64,000 bases of DNA from Vespula vulgaris (Eukaryota > Arthropoda > Insecta > Hymenoptera > Vespidae), in the NCBI RefSeq assembly GCF_905475345.1, contig NC_066592.1:2827501-2891500 (forward strand). The letters are read 5' to 3'. Shown piece by piece: positions 1 through 11,023 of the stretch (position 1 is the first letter of the stretch; every line of letters begins with the position of its first letter). A program made the translations under genes and the position numbers. The notes below the pieces were generated by a model. The model saw only the letters and a program-made list of their open reading frames with translations. It searched no databases and was not told the DNA's origin.

Positions 1-2005
1 ACGCATGTCGTGTAGCTAAAAGAAATCCGTGATATATGAATAAAATAACATCCCAAAGAAGAACTTTTCTGAGTTTCTCAAGATTGTATGAGCAATCTGT
101 GCGTTGTACTCGAGTTGGGAAAGTCTATGTAGAACATCCGAACCGTCGAAACCGCCATCTTAACGTTTCCCTATTTTTTATTAATCCAGTCTCGGAACTT
201 TTTGACAGACTGATATGTATTATTTTAGAGATATATATGTGTATATATAAAACCATATGGTATATATATATATATACACGATACATAGACCTAATATATC
301 AATCGAAGAAAGAAAGATAAAAAAGTCGAATTGCTCTTAATGGTTTATATAGTCGGATAGAACGTCATCTTGATCGATTTATTTAATTTTTTTTTTAATA
401 AGGCTATATCAAAGTTAATACTTTTTGTAATGAAAAAGTCATGTCAATGTAAAAAGAACGAAATAAAATGAATATGAGGGAGAGGAATGTATTTGATGTG
501 TGTGTGTGTGTGTATGTGTGTGTGGCAAGGGAATTAAAGGTTAGAATTGCTTTCTCTTTTTCTCTTTCTCTCTTTTTCAAAGATTCTTATCTTCCCTTAA
601 CTAACCTTTATACCACGAATAGACGACTATAGTCGATATCCTTGTCAGGTTTCTCTCTCCTAATTTATAACGCCTTAACAGCGAAGAAACCTTTCCTTCG
701 CAAATTTGCTTCTTACGGCAATAAGTCACTTGTGGTTGGGCGTCAATACACGTACAAGACACATAAACGCGCATACGTACACAGGTAATCTCTATTACAG
801 ACGCACAGTACGAGTTTTATTAGTTTCTAACGGTTTCCGAAACACCCTCGTCCTTCTAGCTTCCTTATTTCTTTCTCCCTTCCCCTCTATACCTCTCACA
901 CCCTTACTCTCACCCTTTCTCTCTCTCTCTCTCTCACCCTCTCCCTCTCCTTCTCCCTCTTTCTTTCGCTCCCTTCTTCTTTCTTATTTTCATTTTTATT
1001 GTCTTTCTCTTCTTCTTCCTTTTTTCGTTACTATCTCGAACGTATTTACGGACCACCAAAAGATTTATCGAAAATAGTGTTACTTACTTGAGCTTCGTTG
1101 TTTAAAGTTCCCGCCATAAAGGAGTATATAACCTTCCAACGATATTCATTTCTTTTTTTCCATTTGCTTTTCGTAAACTTATCATGTGGAAGAACAAAGC
1201 GGAAATGTATTCATCGACGAAATTGTAATTTACTGATGGTGCTTAACCGTTTGTAGATATTTCGATAATGGATGCATTGTGGTAAAAAATATTCAAAAAT
1301 AATTAATACTCCGTTCCAAAGCACAAATCCAATTGTAATCGTAAGGCTTTCGTTCACGTTCATTAGCTACGTTTTCAAAGGCAAAGCCATCGTTAAACTA
1401 GTTACTTTATATGCTTCGTTTCCAACGTTCTAACAACCTTTCACGTAATTACATACGAGTAGAGTTAGAAGCTCGAATATTTAGCTCGTGCAAATATTAA
1501 TTATTTATAATTACGTTTCATTTATTCCCTTGAGAGAGTCCAACTGTATTTAATAACTCAAATGATGGAAATACGAAGCGTAAAATTAATGCGGAAAATT
1601 GATCGGTAGACTAAGCAAATTGTATTCTTTCAAGTTAACCGATTTTCCTCATGGCGAACATTTTACTCCATACCCCTGACAGAATTTATGCAAGATTAAT
1701 TTGAAGGAAGTTAACCGGGGAAATCGTCTATGAATTTATGCATTAAACCATTATCGAATTTGATCAACGTAGTAGATGCGAGGTCAGCCAATCAGAACGT
1801 TGCACAAGGAATACATTTATCTACTTTCTACGTACTTTATCTGAAGGTAATGAGAAATAAATTGTGCAAATATTACTTTTCTCGGTATTAATTAACATTG
1901 ACTTTAGATTGAATTTTAAAAGAAATTAAAATACGTTTATTGCATCGGCCTATATCGTATATTTTTTATTTTTTTATTTTTTAAAAAGTACGATTCTTTT
2001 TACCC
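1..2005. other. AT-rich stretch with no recognised gene
   Basis: I see no supportable coding exon on either strand. The longest open frames (36-320, 706-1077) are low in complexity or built on TA and CT runs. The stretch holds a short TG run near 500-524 and a pyrimidine-rich tract near 880-1025. A less repetitive part at about 1590-1850 contains an inverted pair of CCAAT-like words. It could be intron of the COMMD7 gene, whose 5' exons I could not find, or intergenic DNA. Confidence 0.5.
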
Positions 2006-2009
2006 GCTT

Positions 2010-2425
2010 ACTATATATAAGAGAAACTAATTTCATATGCCCTCAGAGGCTGTTTCTCCATTTACCTCGACATGTTATAAAATTATTAAACATCGGTTAC
2101 TTTGAATCAACGTTTCTGCAACTTCAGTATTTTACTTAACTGTAGTATTTTATCCGGACATATTAATAACTTTGAATTTTCACTACGTCGATTGGAATAA
2201 ACTTCATATGTTATCTGAAATTAATACAAAATATTACATATTTGTTAAAAAAACTCATTAAAATTTAAATATATTGCATTTTCTTACATATACATTAATT
2301 TAAAAAAGTCAAATAATATTATTTGTATGATAGGGAATTAATCAAAAACAGGAAAATATTTATTTATTTGTTTACGACGGATATACATCACAGCGTTTGT
2401 CATATTTTTCTCTCTAATATTACTA
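2010..2425. repeat. dispersed repeat, copy A (pairs with 5990-6450)
   Basis: This stretch aligns in direct orientation with 5990-6450, with matching blocks in the same order. Positions 2075-2094 match 6058-6077 with few changes. Positions 2118-2134 match 6126-6142 with one change. Positions 2210-2227 are identical to 6242-6259 over 18 bases. A block ending at 2393 matches one ending at 6421. The offset between copies drifts only from about 3983 to 4032 bases, as expected of old copies that have gained small indels. No terminal inverted repeat or target-site duplication is evident. The family is not identified. Confidence 0.7.
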
Positions 2426-3110
2426 GCTTTGAGACACCGAGAATAAATACGTCTATCGGAGTACACCACAGAGAATTTTACCACAGAGAACATGAATCTG
2501 GATATAGAATTTCTTATCCTACACCATAAAGTTCGTTCTCACAATATCATATATACGTTTGGTCCACTAAAGGCTTCCATACTAGCTAGATCATATAACC
2601 TGTCTCTTCGTTGTTGGTAGAAGTCCTTGATAGTAGATAGAATTATACTCCGTTAATACTCGGTAACCATACGAAAAGAGGATCCATAACACACAGGTAT
2701 ATCAGAGAAAAAAATCTATATATAGAAGCTAAAGGCGTTATTCAAAGCACAAGATAAAGACTCGAAATCAAATACGTTTGAGATCATATAATACGTATAA
2801 GACTTATATAACAGAAACAAGTGAACCGCCCTCATGCGGTCAGATCCATCTTCTGCCATTTTTGGTACTCGAATAATAGTAGATCCATATTACGTCGTCC
2901 ATATTACTGCTTGGGCGAAGTATCCTTGTTCCAGGCGAATCCATCAATCTTCCTGGTAATTAAGAGTTCCCTGTCAGCTGGTATATCTCCGAATTTATAT
3001 ACGTAGTCTAGCCATTAGGTACGAGACATGATATTGGCTTCGTTGGCTTCGAGGGGTGAAAACACTAATCCTCCACTGACATATTAGGTAACTTGATACA
3101 TATTAGTTAG
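2325..3110 (-). pseudogene. possible decayed coding sequence of unknown origin
   Basis: Read on the - strand, this stretch gives protein-like sequence interrupted by a handful of stops. Around 3110-2825 one frame stays coherent for about 95 codons apart from four stops. It includes the segments FGDIPADRELLITRKIDGFA and MDLLLFEYQKWQKMDLTA. Around 2680-2328 a coherent frame includes STIKDFYQQRRDRLYDLASM and then about 68 codons without a stop. The part near 2820-3060 has visibly higher GC than its AT-rich surroundings. I do not recognise the family. The right-hand end abuts and overlaps repeat copy A, so this could be the coding part of an old mobile element on the - strand. A chance run of open codons is the alternative. 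Confidence 0.3.
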
Positions 3111-3124
3111 TCAGACTTTGAAAT

Positions 3125-4573
3125 TAATAGAAAAAAGATTTATCTTTTTTTAATTTTTGCTTTTTTCCTTTACCTACTTTCTTACTTTTACTTTTTTTTT
3201 TTTTTAATATTTTTCTTCATTGATATATCAAGCGTTCAAGATGAACGTTCAAAAAATTGAAAGAAAATGATCTTACTTGGTATTCAAAATCGCTTCATGA
3301 AGGAATAACCTCTATAATGATGTTCGATTTTTTCCGTAACCCTACTAAGGAAAAACAAGATGTAAACGTATTTTTCAACGAAATTGTTATTTTCCGTGCG
3401 TCGTTCTAAAATCCTATTGGCAATCGATATCGCGATAAAATTAAATTCTAACTAGTTCGAGTTTAGAACTACGAATTCAATCGCACGTAATGTCGTTCAA
3501 TTACTATCAACGATTTCGAAGGAAATGGCGTCCGATCGAACTACTACCACGCCTCTACAAGACAGAGCATGCATAAATCAAATTATGGATAACAGTTCCA
3601 CGAGATAGAGGAAAATCATTTAGAAATTTCTAATTTTTTTATAGACTTGATGAAATAAATTCATGCTAAAATATTTATTTATAAATTTAAATACATTTAT
3701 ATTTATATATATGTGTATATAAATAAAAATATACACACGTACATATATACATGTATGTACGTGTATATTTCATTATCAATAAAAATTAACAAAAGAAAAG
3801 GATACTGATGAAAAATTAACAAATAAAATCTATTAGAAAATGCTATAATTGTTATACTATATATTTCGATATTGAAAATATAGTCTTTGTTTTTCAATAT
3901 GTATGGTTGTGTGTCTATGTAAATATATATAATCCTTGATTATATAGATCAAAACAAATAAAAATCAAATGATTGTTACTTCCAATGTTATAAAATACTG
4001 CAACAGTTGTTTTTCTTAAAGGAATATTTATACTTTTAAAATTCTCATTTATTCTATTATACATTCGCCTTAGTAAATACGATAACGCGAAACGTTGTAT
4101 TTTATGTACGTACATTTTTACCAAAAGAAAGCTTCTTTCTATTATTCGTAGAAAGACAAGGCAGACTTCGTTAAAATTGTAATTTAATCCTGTGGTTTTT
4201 AAATTGTTCATAGCCGCTGTTTTTATAATGGTTTACATCAAGGATAAACCAAAGTATAATTCTTGCCTGATTTTAATGGACAAAATCTCATTTTAATATT
4301 TAAATTAAAGATCGTACGATTTTTTAATGACTTTCGTTCTTTTAATATCAAATAAGTTAATATTGCTGGAAGATGTACACTCGTTCAAAGTTAAGTTATT
4401 ACGGACGAGGGTAATATAAGTACTTCGATGTTTTGATAGACTTCGAACTAGTTACTTTTTATACTTTGGTTAGTAAACACGTTAGTTTTCTTTTTCATAG
4501 AAATAAACTCGAATAATTACTATTTTCGTTAATATACAGATTTCTCGTTGCTATTTTCAATAAATGACGTAAC

Positions 4574-4626
<53 letters not shown>

Positions 4627-5116
4627 AATACTAGATTTCTGTTTCATCGAACAAATATCGATAACAATCGAATCATATTTCACAAAGTGAATAAATAATC
4701 GATAATAATAAATGTTTGCTTTACAAACAGATAATACTAGAATGCTTTATAGTTAAGATAATACTAGATTATTTTTTTTTTGTCAATCGACCGATAAAAG
4801 AAAATTCCTCTTTTGTAATGGCAGTATTGTAATGAATTCCATTCTATGTTCTAAATGTATTTTGTCAAGCTCGAGATATTATTTTATAAGGACGATACAT
4901 CTCTTCGAATTTGATTTATTAATCATTTATTTTCTTCAACAATAAATCATTATTTCTGTCATGTCTTAATGTATCTCCGGAACGTCACAGTATTGATCCG
5001 ACAGTCGTGAATTGCTCCTAACTTCACTCCTATGAAATTTTTATATATTCCTTTTTAAATATGTACAATAAATATTTGCAAAATTATTGAGTCAGAAAAA
5101 TTAATATTTATTATAG
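3125..5116. other. AT-rich stretch with no recognised exon
   Basis: Nothing here could be supported as an upstream COMMD7 exon, although roughly 115 residues of a normal-length protein are missing and should lie upstream. A 98-codon open frame on the - strand (3915-4211) matches nothing I know and has AT-rich codons. An open + frame at about 3250-3410 is also unrecognised. The stretch holds poly(T) at about 3190-3205 and TA tracts near 3705-3780. Confidence 0.5.
4577..4622. repeat. (AT)n microsatellite
   Basis: This is an uninterrupted AT dinucleotide run of about 46 bases in the stretch upstream of the COMMD7 exons. Confidence 0.95.
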
Positions 5117-5119
5117 AAA

Positions 5120-5697
5120 ATGGAAAAAACGATCAATAAAATACTTGATATATCTTGGAGATTCGGTGGTAAGAATAATTAACCTCAAAAAAAAAAAAAA
5201 AAGATGGCAATAAATTGTGAAAATTCTTTTATACATAATATAATATTTATTATAAATTATAAATTTAACAACAAAATTTTAATGTTTAGTTTATTAATTA
5301 TTATAAATGACTAATTACATTTTTTGTTATGCTTATATGAGATTATGTTTTATATATATATATATATATATTTCTTTTTTCTAGAGGAGTATAAAAAAAT
5401 ATACATTTTAAGTAACAATGCTTATTATTTGAAAAATTAGTATAATTATTAAAATACTTAAAGAAATAAATACTGATATTATATTATTTGTTTTGTAATG
5501 TTACGTTCATTTGTTTTTCAGTAACTGCAGCAAGTAGTGATTCAGACAAAGTTGGCAAATCTTTTTTGCAGCTGAAATTATGTCTCGATGAAGGTAGTAG
5601 AGTAAAAGACCATTTCATCGAGATGAGTATCCCTGAATTTTATAAATTTCTGCATGATCTAGAGAAAGCAAAGATTAATCTAGATTTATTGGTTTAA
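5120..5697 (+). CDS. COMMD7: COMM domain-containing protein 7-like, last two exons
   Basis: COMMD proteins are small scaffold proteins of the Commander (CCC/retriever) endosomal-recycling complex and modulate NF-kB. Two exons join in frame: one ending at 5168 with donor GTAAGA, and 5522-5697 after a TTTTTCAG acceptor (intron 353 bp). They encode the C-terminal COMM domain. Diagnostic segments are NKILDISWRFGVT, VGKSFLQLKL and IPEFYKFLHDLEKAK, which fit COMMD7 better than other paralogues as I recall them. About 115 N-terminal residues of a normal 200-residue COMMD7 are missing. Either the exon starts at 5117 after a TTATAG acceptor and earlier exons are upstream and unseen, or translation starts at ATG 5120, giving a 74-residue COMM-only protein like COMMD6. 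I favour the first. An in-frame TAG at 5114-5116 means the frame cannot extend upstream without splicing. Confidence 0.8.
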
Positions 5698-5850
5698 TTA
5701 TCTTAATTATATATAAAAGTAATATAAATGTTATATTACCAACATGCAATTACTTTGATGTTAATTATAAAATATAAGTAATATGTTATGTTTTATTGAA
5801 ATCAACGATAAATACGTTAAAATATATTGAAGTAATATTTTTTTCTATTT

Positions 5851-5856
5851 AATAAA
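5851..5856 (+). terminator. poly(A) signal, COMMD7
   Basis: A canonical AATAAA lies about 150 bases after the COMMD7 stop codon, in AT-rich DNA. It is the first full-consensus signal on this strand after the stop. Confidence 0.55.
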
Positions 5857-5989
5857 TAATCGATTTTTGTAAAAATATCAAACACTTATCATATAGCACA
5901 TGCATACAAATATAGATAATCTATCTTTGATTTACAAGATTGTGGGTCTCTTATTTACATCTAAAAATTTTGTTATCCTATATATTATT

Positions 5990-6450
5990 ATATATAAAAT
6001 TAAGGAAAATTAGTTTTACATACCTTTAGAGATTATCCTCTCATTTGTTTCAACATCTTATAAAATTGTTAAGAATCATACTATAGAAGTAGGATTGATA
6101 ATACTATATATCTATCAGTGTTTATGCAACTTTAGTATTTTATTTGATTGTGAGATAAACTAGTCTTCTTTAGATATATTAACAGTTTTAACTTTTTAAA
6201 TTCCACTGTGTTGATCCAACTGCTTGAATTCTGCATAATTTGTTATCTGAAATTAATACGGAATATTATACATTTTTTAATGATATTTATTAAAACAATC
6301 ATTTTGCGTATATTTTGTGGTCTTGTATATTGGATAATTAAAAGGCCAAATGATAGTATGCAAATATTAATACAAAATAGGAAATCTTTATTTATTTTTC
6401 AACAACGAATATACATTACAGAAAGAGCTTATGTTTTTTTAATTTAATAT
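5990..6450. repeat. dispersed repeat, copy B (pairs with 2010-2425)
   Basis: This is the second, diverged direct copy of the 0.4 kb repeat. It lies between the converging 3' ends of COMMD7 and DSTYK. It keeps the repeat portion but not the protein-like stretch that adjoins copy A. That would fit a copy truncated on insertion, although simple divergence is also possible. On the - strand it carries two overlapping AATAAA words at 6396-6387. Confidence 0.7.
6387..6396 (-). terminator. poly(A) signals, DSTYK (inside repeat copy B)
   Basis: The - strand reads AATAAATAAA here, two overlapping canonical signals about 380 bases after the DSTYK stop codon. I saw no closer full-consensus AATAAA between the stop and this point. 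Use by DSTYK is inferred from position only. Confidence 0.45.
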
Positions 6451-6773
6451 CAATATCTATTATAGGAAATGCAATATTGGCGAATAACACATTTAAAGGC
6501 AAGAGATGTTTTTGATAATCAATCAGTCAATTTAAAAAATATCATTGAATAATAATAAAGCTAAATAAACGAAGAGATGTATTTTGCATTCCACATGATA
6601 AATAAACTCACATTCGCCAGATTAATACTGTATTGAGAAAATACTATTTATAGAAATATCAAATTAATGAATGCAAAAACAATGGATTATTTTCCAAACA
6701 CATCTCATGCATTTAAGAGGGAAACTTTCATCAAATTTTAAAATTAATTAACAGGTCAAACTACTAAAATTAT

Positions 6774-9700
6774 TTAAAACTCCCGCATTTGCACATACAG
6801 ATTTGAACAAACACTCGTTTGAAAAAGATTTGTCATGTGAAAGACAGGAGGTTTTACTGTTCTAAAATTCCTACGTTTAACAGGAGGTGGACTAACAATG
6901 GCACCTCTTTGATTATAAGGTTCTGCTAGTGCCAGTGCAGGATTTTTTGATTCAGATGTGGAATTCTCTTGTAGCTTGAGTTCGCTGAGTTGTTGTAAGG
7001 ACTTGCCTCTTTCTGCTTTTTGTTGAATAGATTCAAGCACTGGAAGAATTGCTCCAAGTAGTGGTCGTTTAGAAGGTTCTCCAGCCCAACATTGCTCCAT
7101 TAATTTCCAACATTCGTCATCAAAATGTGGCAGACGTTCTGGTCTAATGCCTTTCAAACAAACAGATAAATTTAAATATCTTTAGAATATAAAAACATAA
7201 AACGACAGAAAATCATAATTTTTACCTTTTTTTACGCTTGTCCATAATTGTTCTTTATTATGAAATTGTTCATAGGTATATGGCACTCTGACATGCCCAG
7301 CGCATATGTGCCAGAAAAGAATGCCAAAAGCATATACGTCTACGCTACTATCATAATGTCCAGATAGAAGTTCTGGAGCCATGTGAACAGGTGTCCCTAC
7401 AATACTTCCAGACATCATAGCTTCTGTGATACAAAATCCAAGGTCAGTCAGTTTTGCCCTATTTTCAGTATCAAGGAGCACATTATTCAATTTAATGTCC
7501 CTATGAACAAGTCCTTGAGAATGAAGATAACGTATTCCTTCTAAGACATCAATCGCAATTTGCATACGTTCTAACCAAGACAATCCAGCTCTTATTCCAC
7601 AATACAAATCTCTGCTTAAACGGTCTGTAATTAACAGAACTGCAGTTCCTAATCCATATCCACTTCCATAAGTTTGATCTATAACCGAACCTCTTAATTT
7701 CACAATTCTTTTATGATCTGGTATTGATCTGGTGTAATAAAATTCCATTGCTAAGTCATTCCAATGTCTTTCATCCGGTGGGATAACAGATTTAACTGCA
7801 CAAGGTCCTGGAGCTCCTCCCCAACCATCGCATGCAAATACTACACCATATTGACCACGCCCAATTTCTTTACCATAATGCGGTATACCAAAACGAACAG
7901 CATCAGTCATTGATGTGGACTCCAAGGCTAATCTAGCTAATCTTGGTGCATGGAATTTTCGAATAGCTATCCTTTGTTCCTCAGTCCTTTCTAACTTTCC
8001 AGAATAATGATTTTCAAGGGACTTTAGAGCCGATTGAAATGCATCATGAGACAATTTTAATTTATCTCTGAACTGCATTGAAATTGTTTTTGATAATCTT
8101 GCTGCGGATAAAGAATTTAAGACGTCGATAGTAACCTTTCTCCTCCAAGATACATCCAAGGTTGGGGTAGGAGCCCATGGCAAAGGAAGAGATTTAAAAA
8201 GTTGTCGTAATCTTTCTAGAAAAGAATGTACAAGAGATGGCGATGAGTTATGAAGTTCTACATTATAAGCTGCAGAAAGTATTTGTTTCAAAGCATCACT
8301 AGCTAGTAACGAAGATTCATGATCATAACTTTTCTCTAAACTCAATAAGCATCGTTGTAAAGTGCCTATAAATGTTTCTCTTAAACATTTCACAGAGTTT
8401 ACAAGTTGTTTTGCCACTTTTTCACGCAAACGTCCGAGTACAAATCTTTGCACTTCTGAGGTGGCTGCTTGTACCGTCACTGACCATTCTGTCCTTTCAT
8501 TATTATCAAAAGGAAAGTTTTGATATTGTTGTGAATCTCCAGTTGACAGATATATATCATTTTTCATTTCCTGAATAATATTTTCTATTAATTCCATTAA
8601 TTCTTCTTGCTTATCATTAACAATTTTCATCAGATTAGCATACAATTCATTTTCCTTTTGTTGAGCATATTGTATTCTCCTTGGAGTAATCTGAATTTGA
8701 CGTGCCATATCAAAGGCACTTAGGATAAATTTACGTAAACTAGTTGTATGGACTTCATTTAAATAATTACTTGCATTAACAAGATAACTTTGAAGACAAC
8801 CTTTAATAAAATATAAAATTCTATCCATTTTCTTGCACGAGTTTATAATATTGCTAGTACTAACGTATTGACCACCGACTAACCATGTTAATTGATCAAC
8901 TTCAACAGATTCTTCCATTCCAAGATACCCTAAATTAGTTAGTTGATCTAGCCATGTTAATCCAAGAGAATTTACTTTATCAAAGTCAACATCATCTTTA
9001 TCTTTAGATTGATTAGAATCGCATGGAGTTATCGTACTTTGAAGTCTATGTTGTTCCGATTCTGTCAATCCCGCATCAATACTATCCAATGAAATATTTA
9101 CAAGCGACGATACAAATAATACAGGATTGTAAGGATATGTTTCTTTCAGGTCTCTTAATTCTTCTAGCTGTTGTTCCGATAAAGGTTGTTCACCCAAGGC
9201 ATAAAGAAATATCGGTAGAATACCAAAGGTTCCTTTGGCAAGAATTTTCACTGCTCCGTTATTTGGAACTACAAAAATTTGAACGCCATCTTTTAATATA
9301 TTTGAATCAAGTTTAACTTCGAGCACCGTTGGGCAAACAATATCTTCATTTCCAGATTTAGTCAAATCTTCTATAGGAATTGTACTCCATGGTTTTTCAT
9401 TGGCTTGTAATTTTACCACAACTTCGTATTCAAGACCCAATGTAAGATTGACATGATTCGTATGACCATGACTAAATTTGATCCACCTCCATAAGTCATT
9501 AGATGCTGGTAAAACCTCGGTAGAAAATAAATTATTTATTAATGCTGCTTTAGATTTATTATCTTGGCCGAATACAACTATAGCTGGAGAATTTTGTAAA
9601 ATATGTACAATTCTGTTTAAAGTTAATGGCGATAGTAACTGTTCAATGATATTTTCTGAAACATCAATAGATAATTAGATATAGCACAAAGATATAAATA

Positions 9701-9848
9701 AGAACATATATAATTAATATTTACCTCCAGGGAAGAAATTTTCTAAATTAATTGCTTTTAGGGCATGTTGAGTCTCTTCTAGGATGTGCCTTAATTGATT
9801 ACGATTACGTTGGTATTTTCTGAATTCGTGTGGTAATTTGCTTACCAT
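6774..9848 (-). CDS. DSTYK: dual serine/threonine and tyrosine protein kinase DSTYK, complete
   Basis: The coding exons are 9848-9725, 9655-7226 and 7150-6774, with introns of 69 and 75 bp. Both introns have GT-AG ends (donors GTAAAT and GTAAAA). They join to 2931 bases, 976 residues plus stop; vertebrate DSTYK is about 930. The start at 9848 has context AAAAATGG, and its first residues align with the conserved N-terminus (EFRKYQRNRNQLR). Residues 65-227 look like a degenerate GTPase-like domain. A coiled coil lies at about 360-410. The C-terminal kinase domain spans about 635-895: glycine loop GRGQYG 640-645, catalytic Lys663, alpha-C Glu679, HRDIK 759-763, DLG 779-781 in place of DFG, APE 801-803 and Arg880. 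All catalytic residues are present. DLG is also the family form as I recall it. The tail after 895 is low in complexity. Known roles of the family are RIP-like signalling, FGF/ERK signalling and cell death. Confidence 0.97.
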
Positions 9849-10979
9849 TTTTAAACCTTTCCTTTCAATCTATAAAATTATTCCAACTATATATTATAGT
9901 CTCAAAAATATTCACTGATAACATAACACATTGTATCTCTAGACATTTAATATAAAAATGATAAACTAATCATATATACATATGTGTCAAATTAAGTTCC
10001 ATTTTATTTATTTTTTTATTATTTTTTTTTTTTTTTTGTAAACATCACATTAATAGACTAGTATTGAATTTGAATAAATTATCTTTATTTCACGAACTAA
10101 CATACTTTTTCGAAAGTTTACAGGAAATCATCGAATCGTTAATTAAAGGCATCTTATCACAGTAATACGATTTTAGAAGGTAAGACACATACGCATTTCT
10201 TAACTACACGATTTAATATTTCATAGAACTCTTCATATTATGTTTCATGCTAGTTAAAACATCGAAGTTATTTTATTCGTTTATCTCGTATTCGCACAAT
10301 CTCTTTTTCTTTTCTCTCTTTTTTTTTTTTTACTCTACACATGTGAGAGGATGAGTAGAAAAAAAAAAACGTGGTACCGTCGGCACGACTATAAATCAGA
10401 ATTTCTATTTTTCCGACTGACGTAGTAATTATTCATAAGATTCTGCGACAACTCGTTCCTCATAAAACGTATTTATAAATGCACTTTTTTCTCGTCGTCA
10501 AATAAAAATCCACGTATATTTACAATACGTAATATATCACGTAAACGTTTTGATCAGATTTGACAGTCGGTTTAATAAGTTGTTCGAAAAGTAGAAGAAG
10601 AAGAAGAAGAAAAAGATGATGAAGAAGAAGAGAAGGAGAAGGAAGAGAAGGAGGTAGGAGACGAAAAAAAGTTGGTACCACGCGTTGTCGTTTGTTTAAA
10701 AACAATAAGACTAAAAGTTCAGAGTAAATAACAGATCAACGCATATCGACGGACTGCAACGATTCGATGATCTTCGGTTTTCTTCGATTGTTTCCGATGG
10801 TAAAAGAACGAGCGCGGTCGTTTTAATTAAAGAGAATTTGTGAGGATTCACAGTACGTTTTGTAATCATATTGTACCAATACACAGATATATTATATATA
10901 TATACATATAACCATTATATAAAGAAAATAGAAAGAATTGAAAGATAAAATTGTATGCGCCATTTACTTAGGCCTTGGT

Positions 10980-11023
<44 letters not shown>

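Noticed and set aside
3250..3410. Open + frame with FDFFRNPTKEKQDVNVFF, considered as the COMMD7 N-terminal domain
   Set aside because: The resemblance to the COMMD helical domain is weak, the frame lacks clear splice sites, and alignment would need forced gaps.
8372..9678. Open + frames of 66-97 codons opposite DSTYK
   Set aside because: They are antisense shadows of the DSTYK coding exon.
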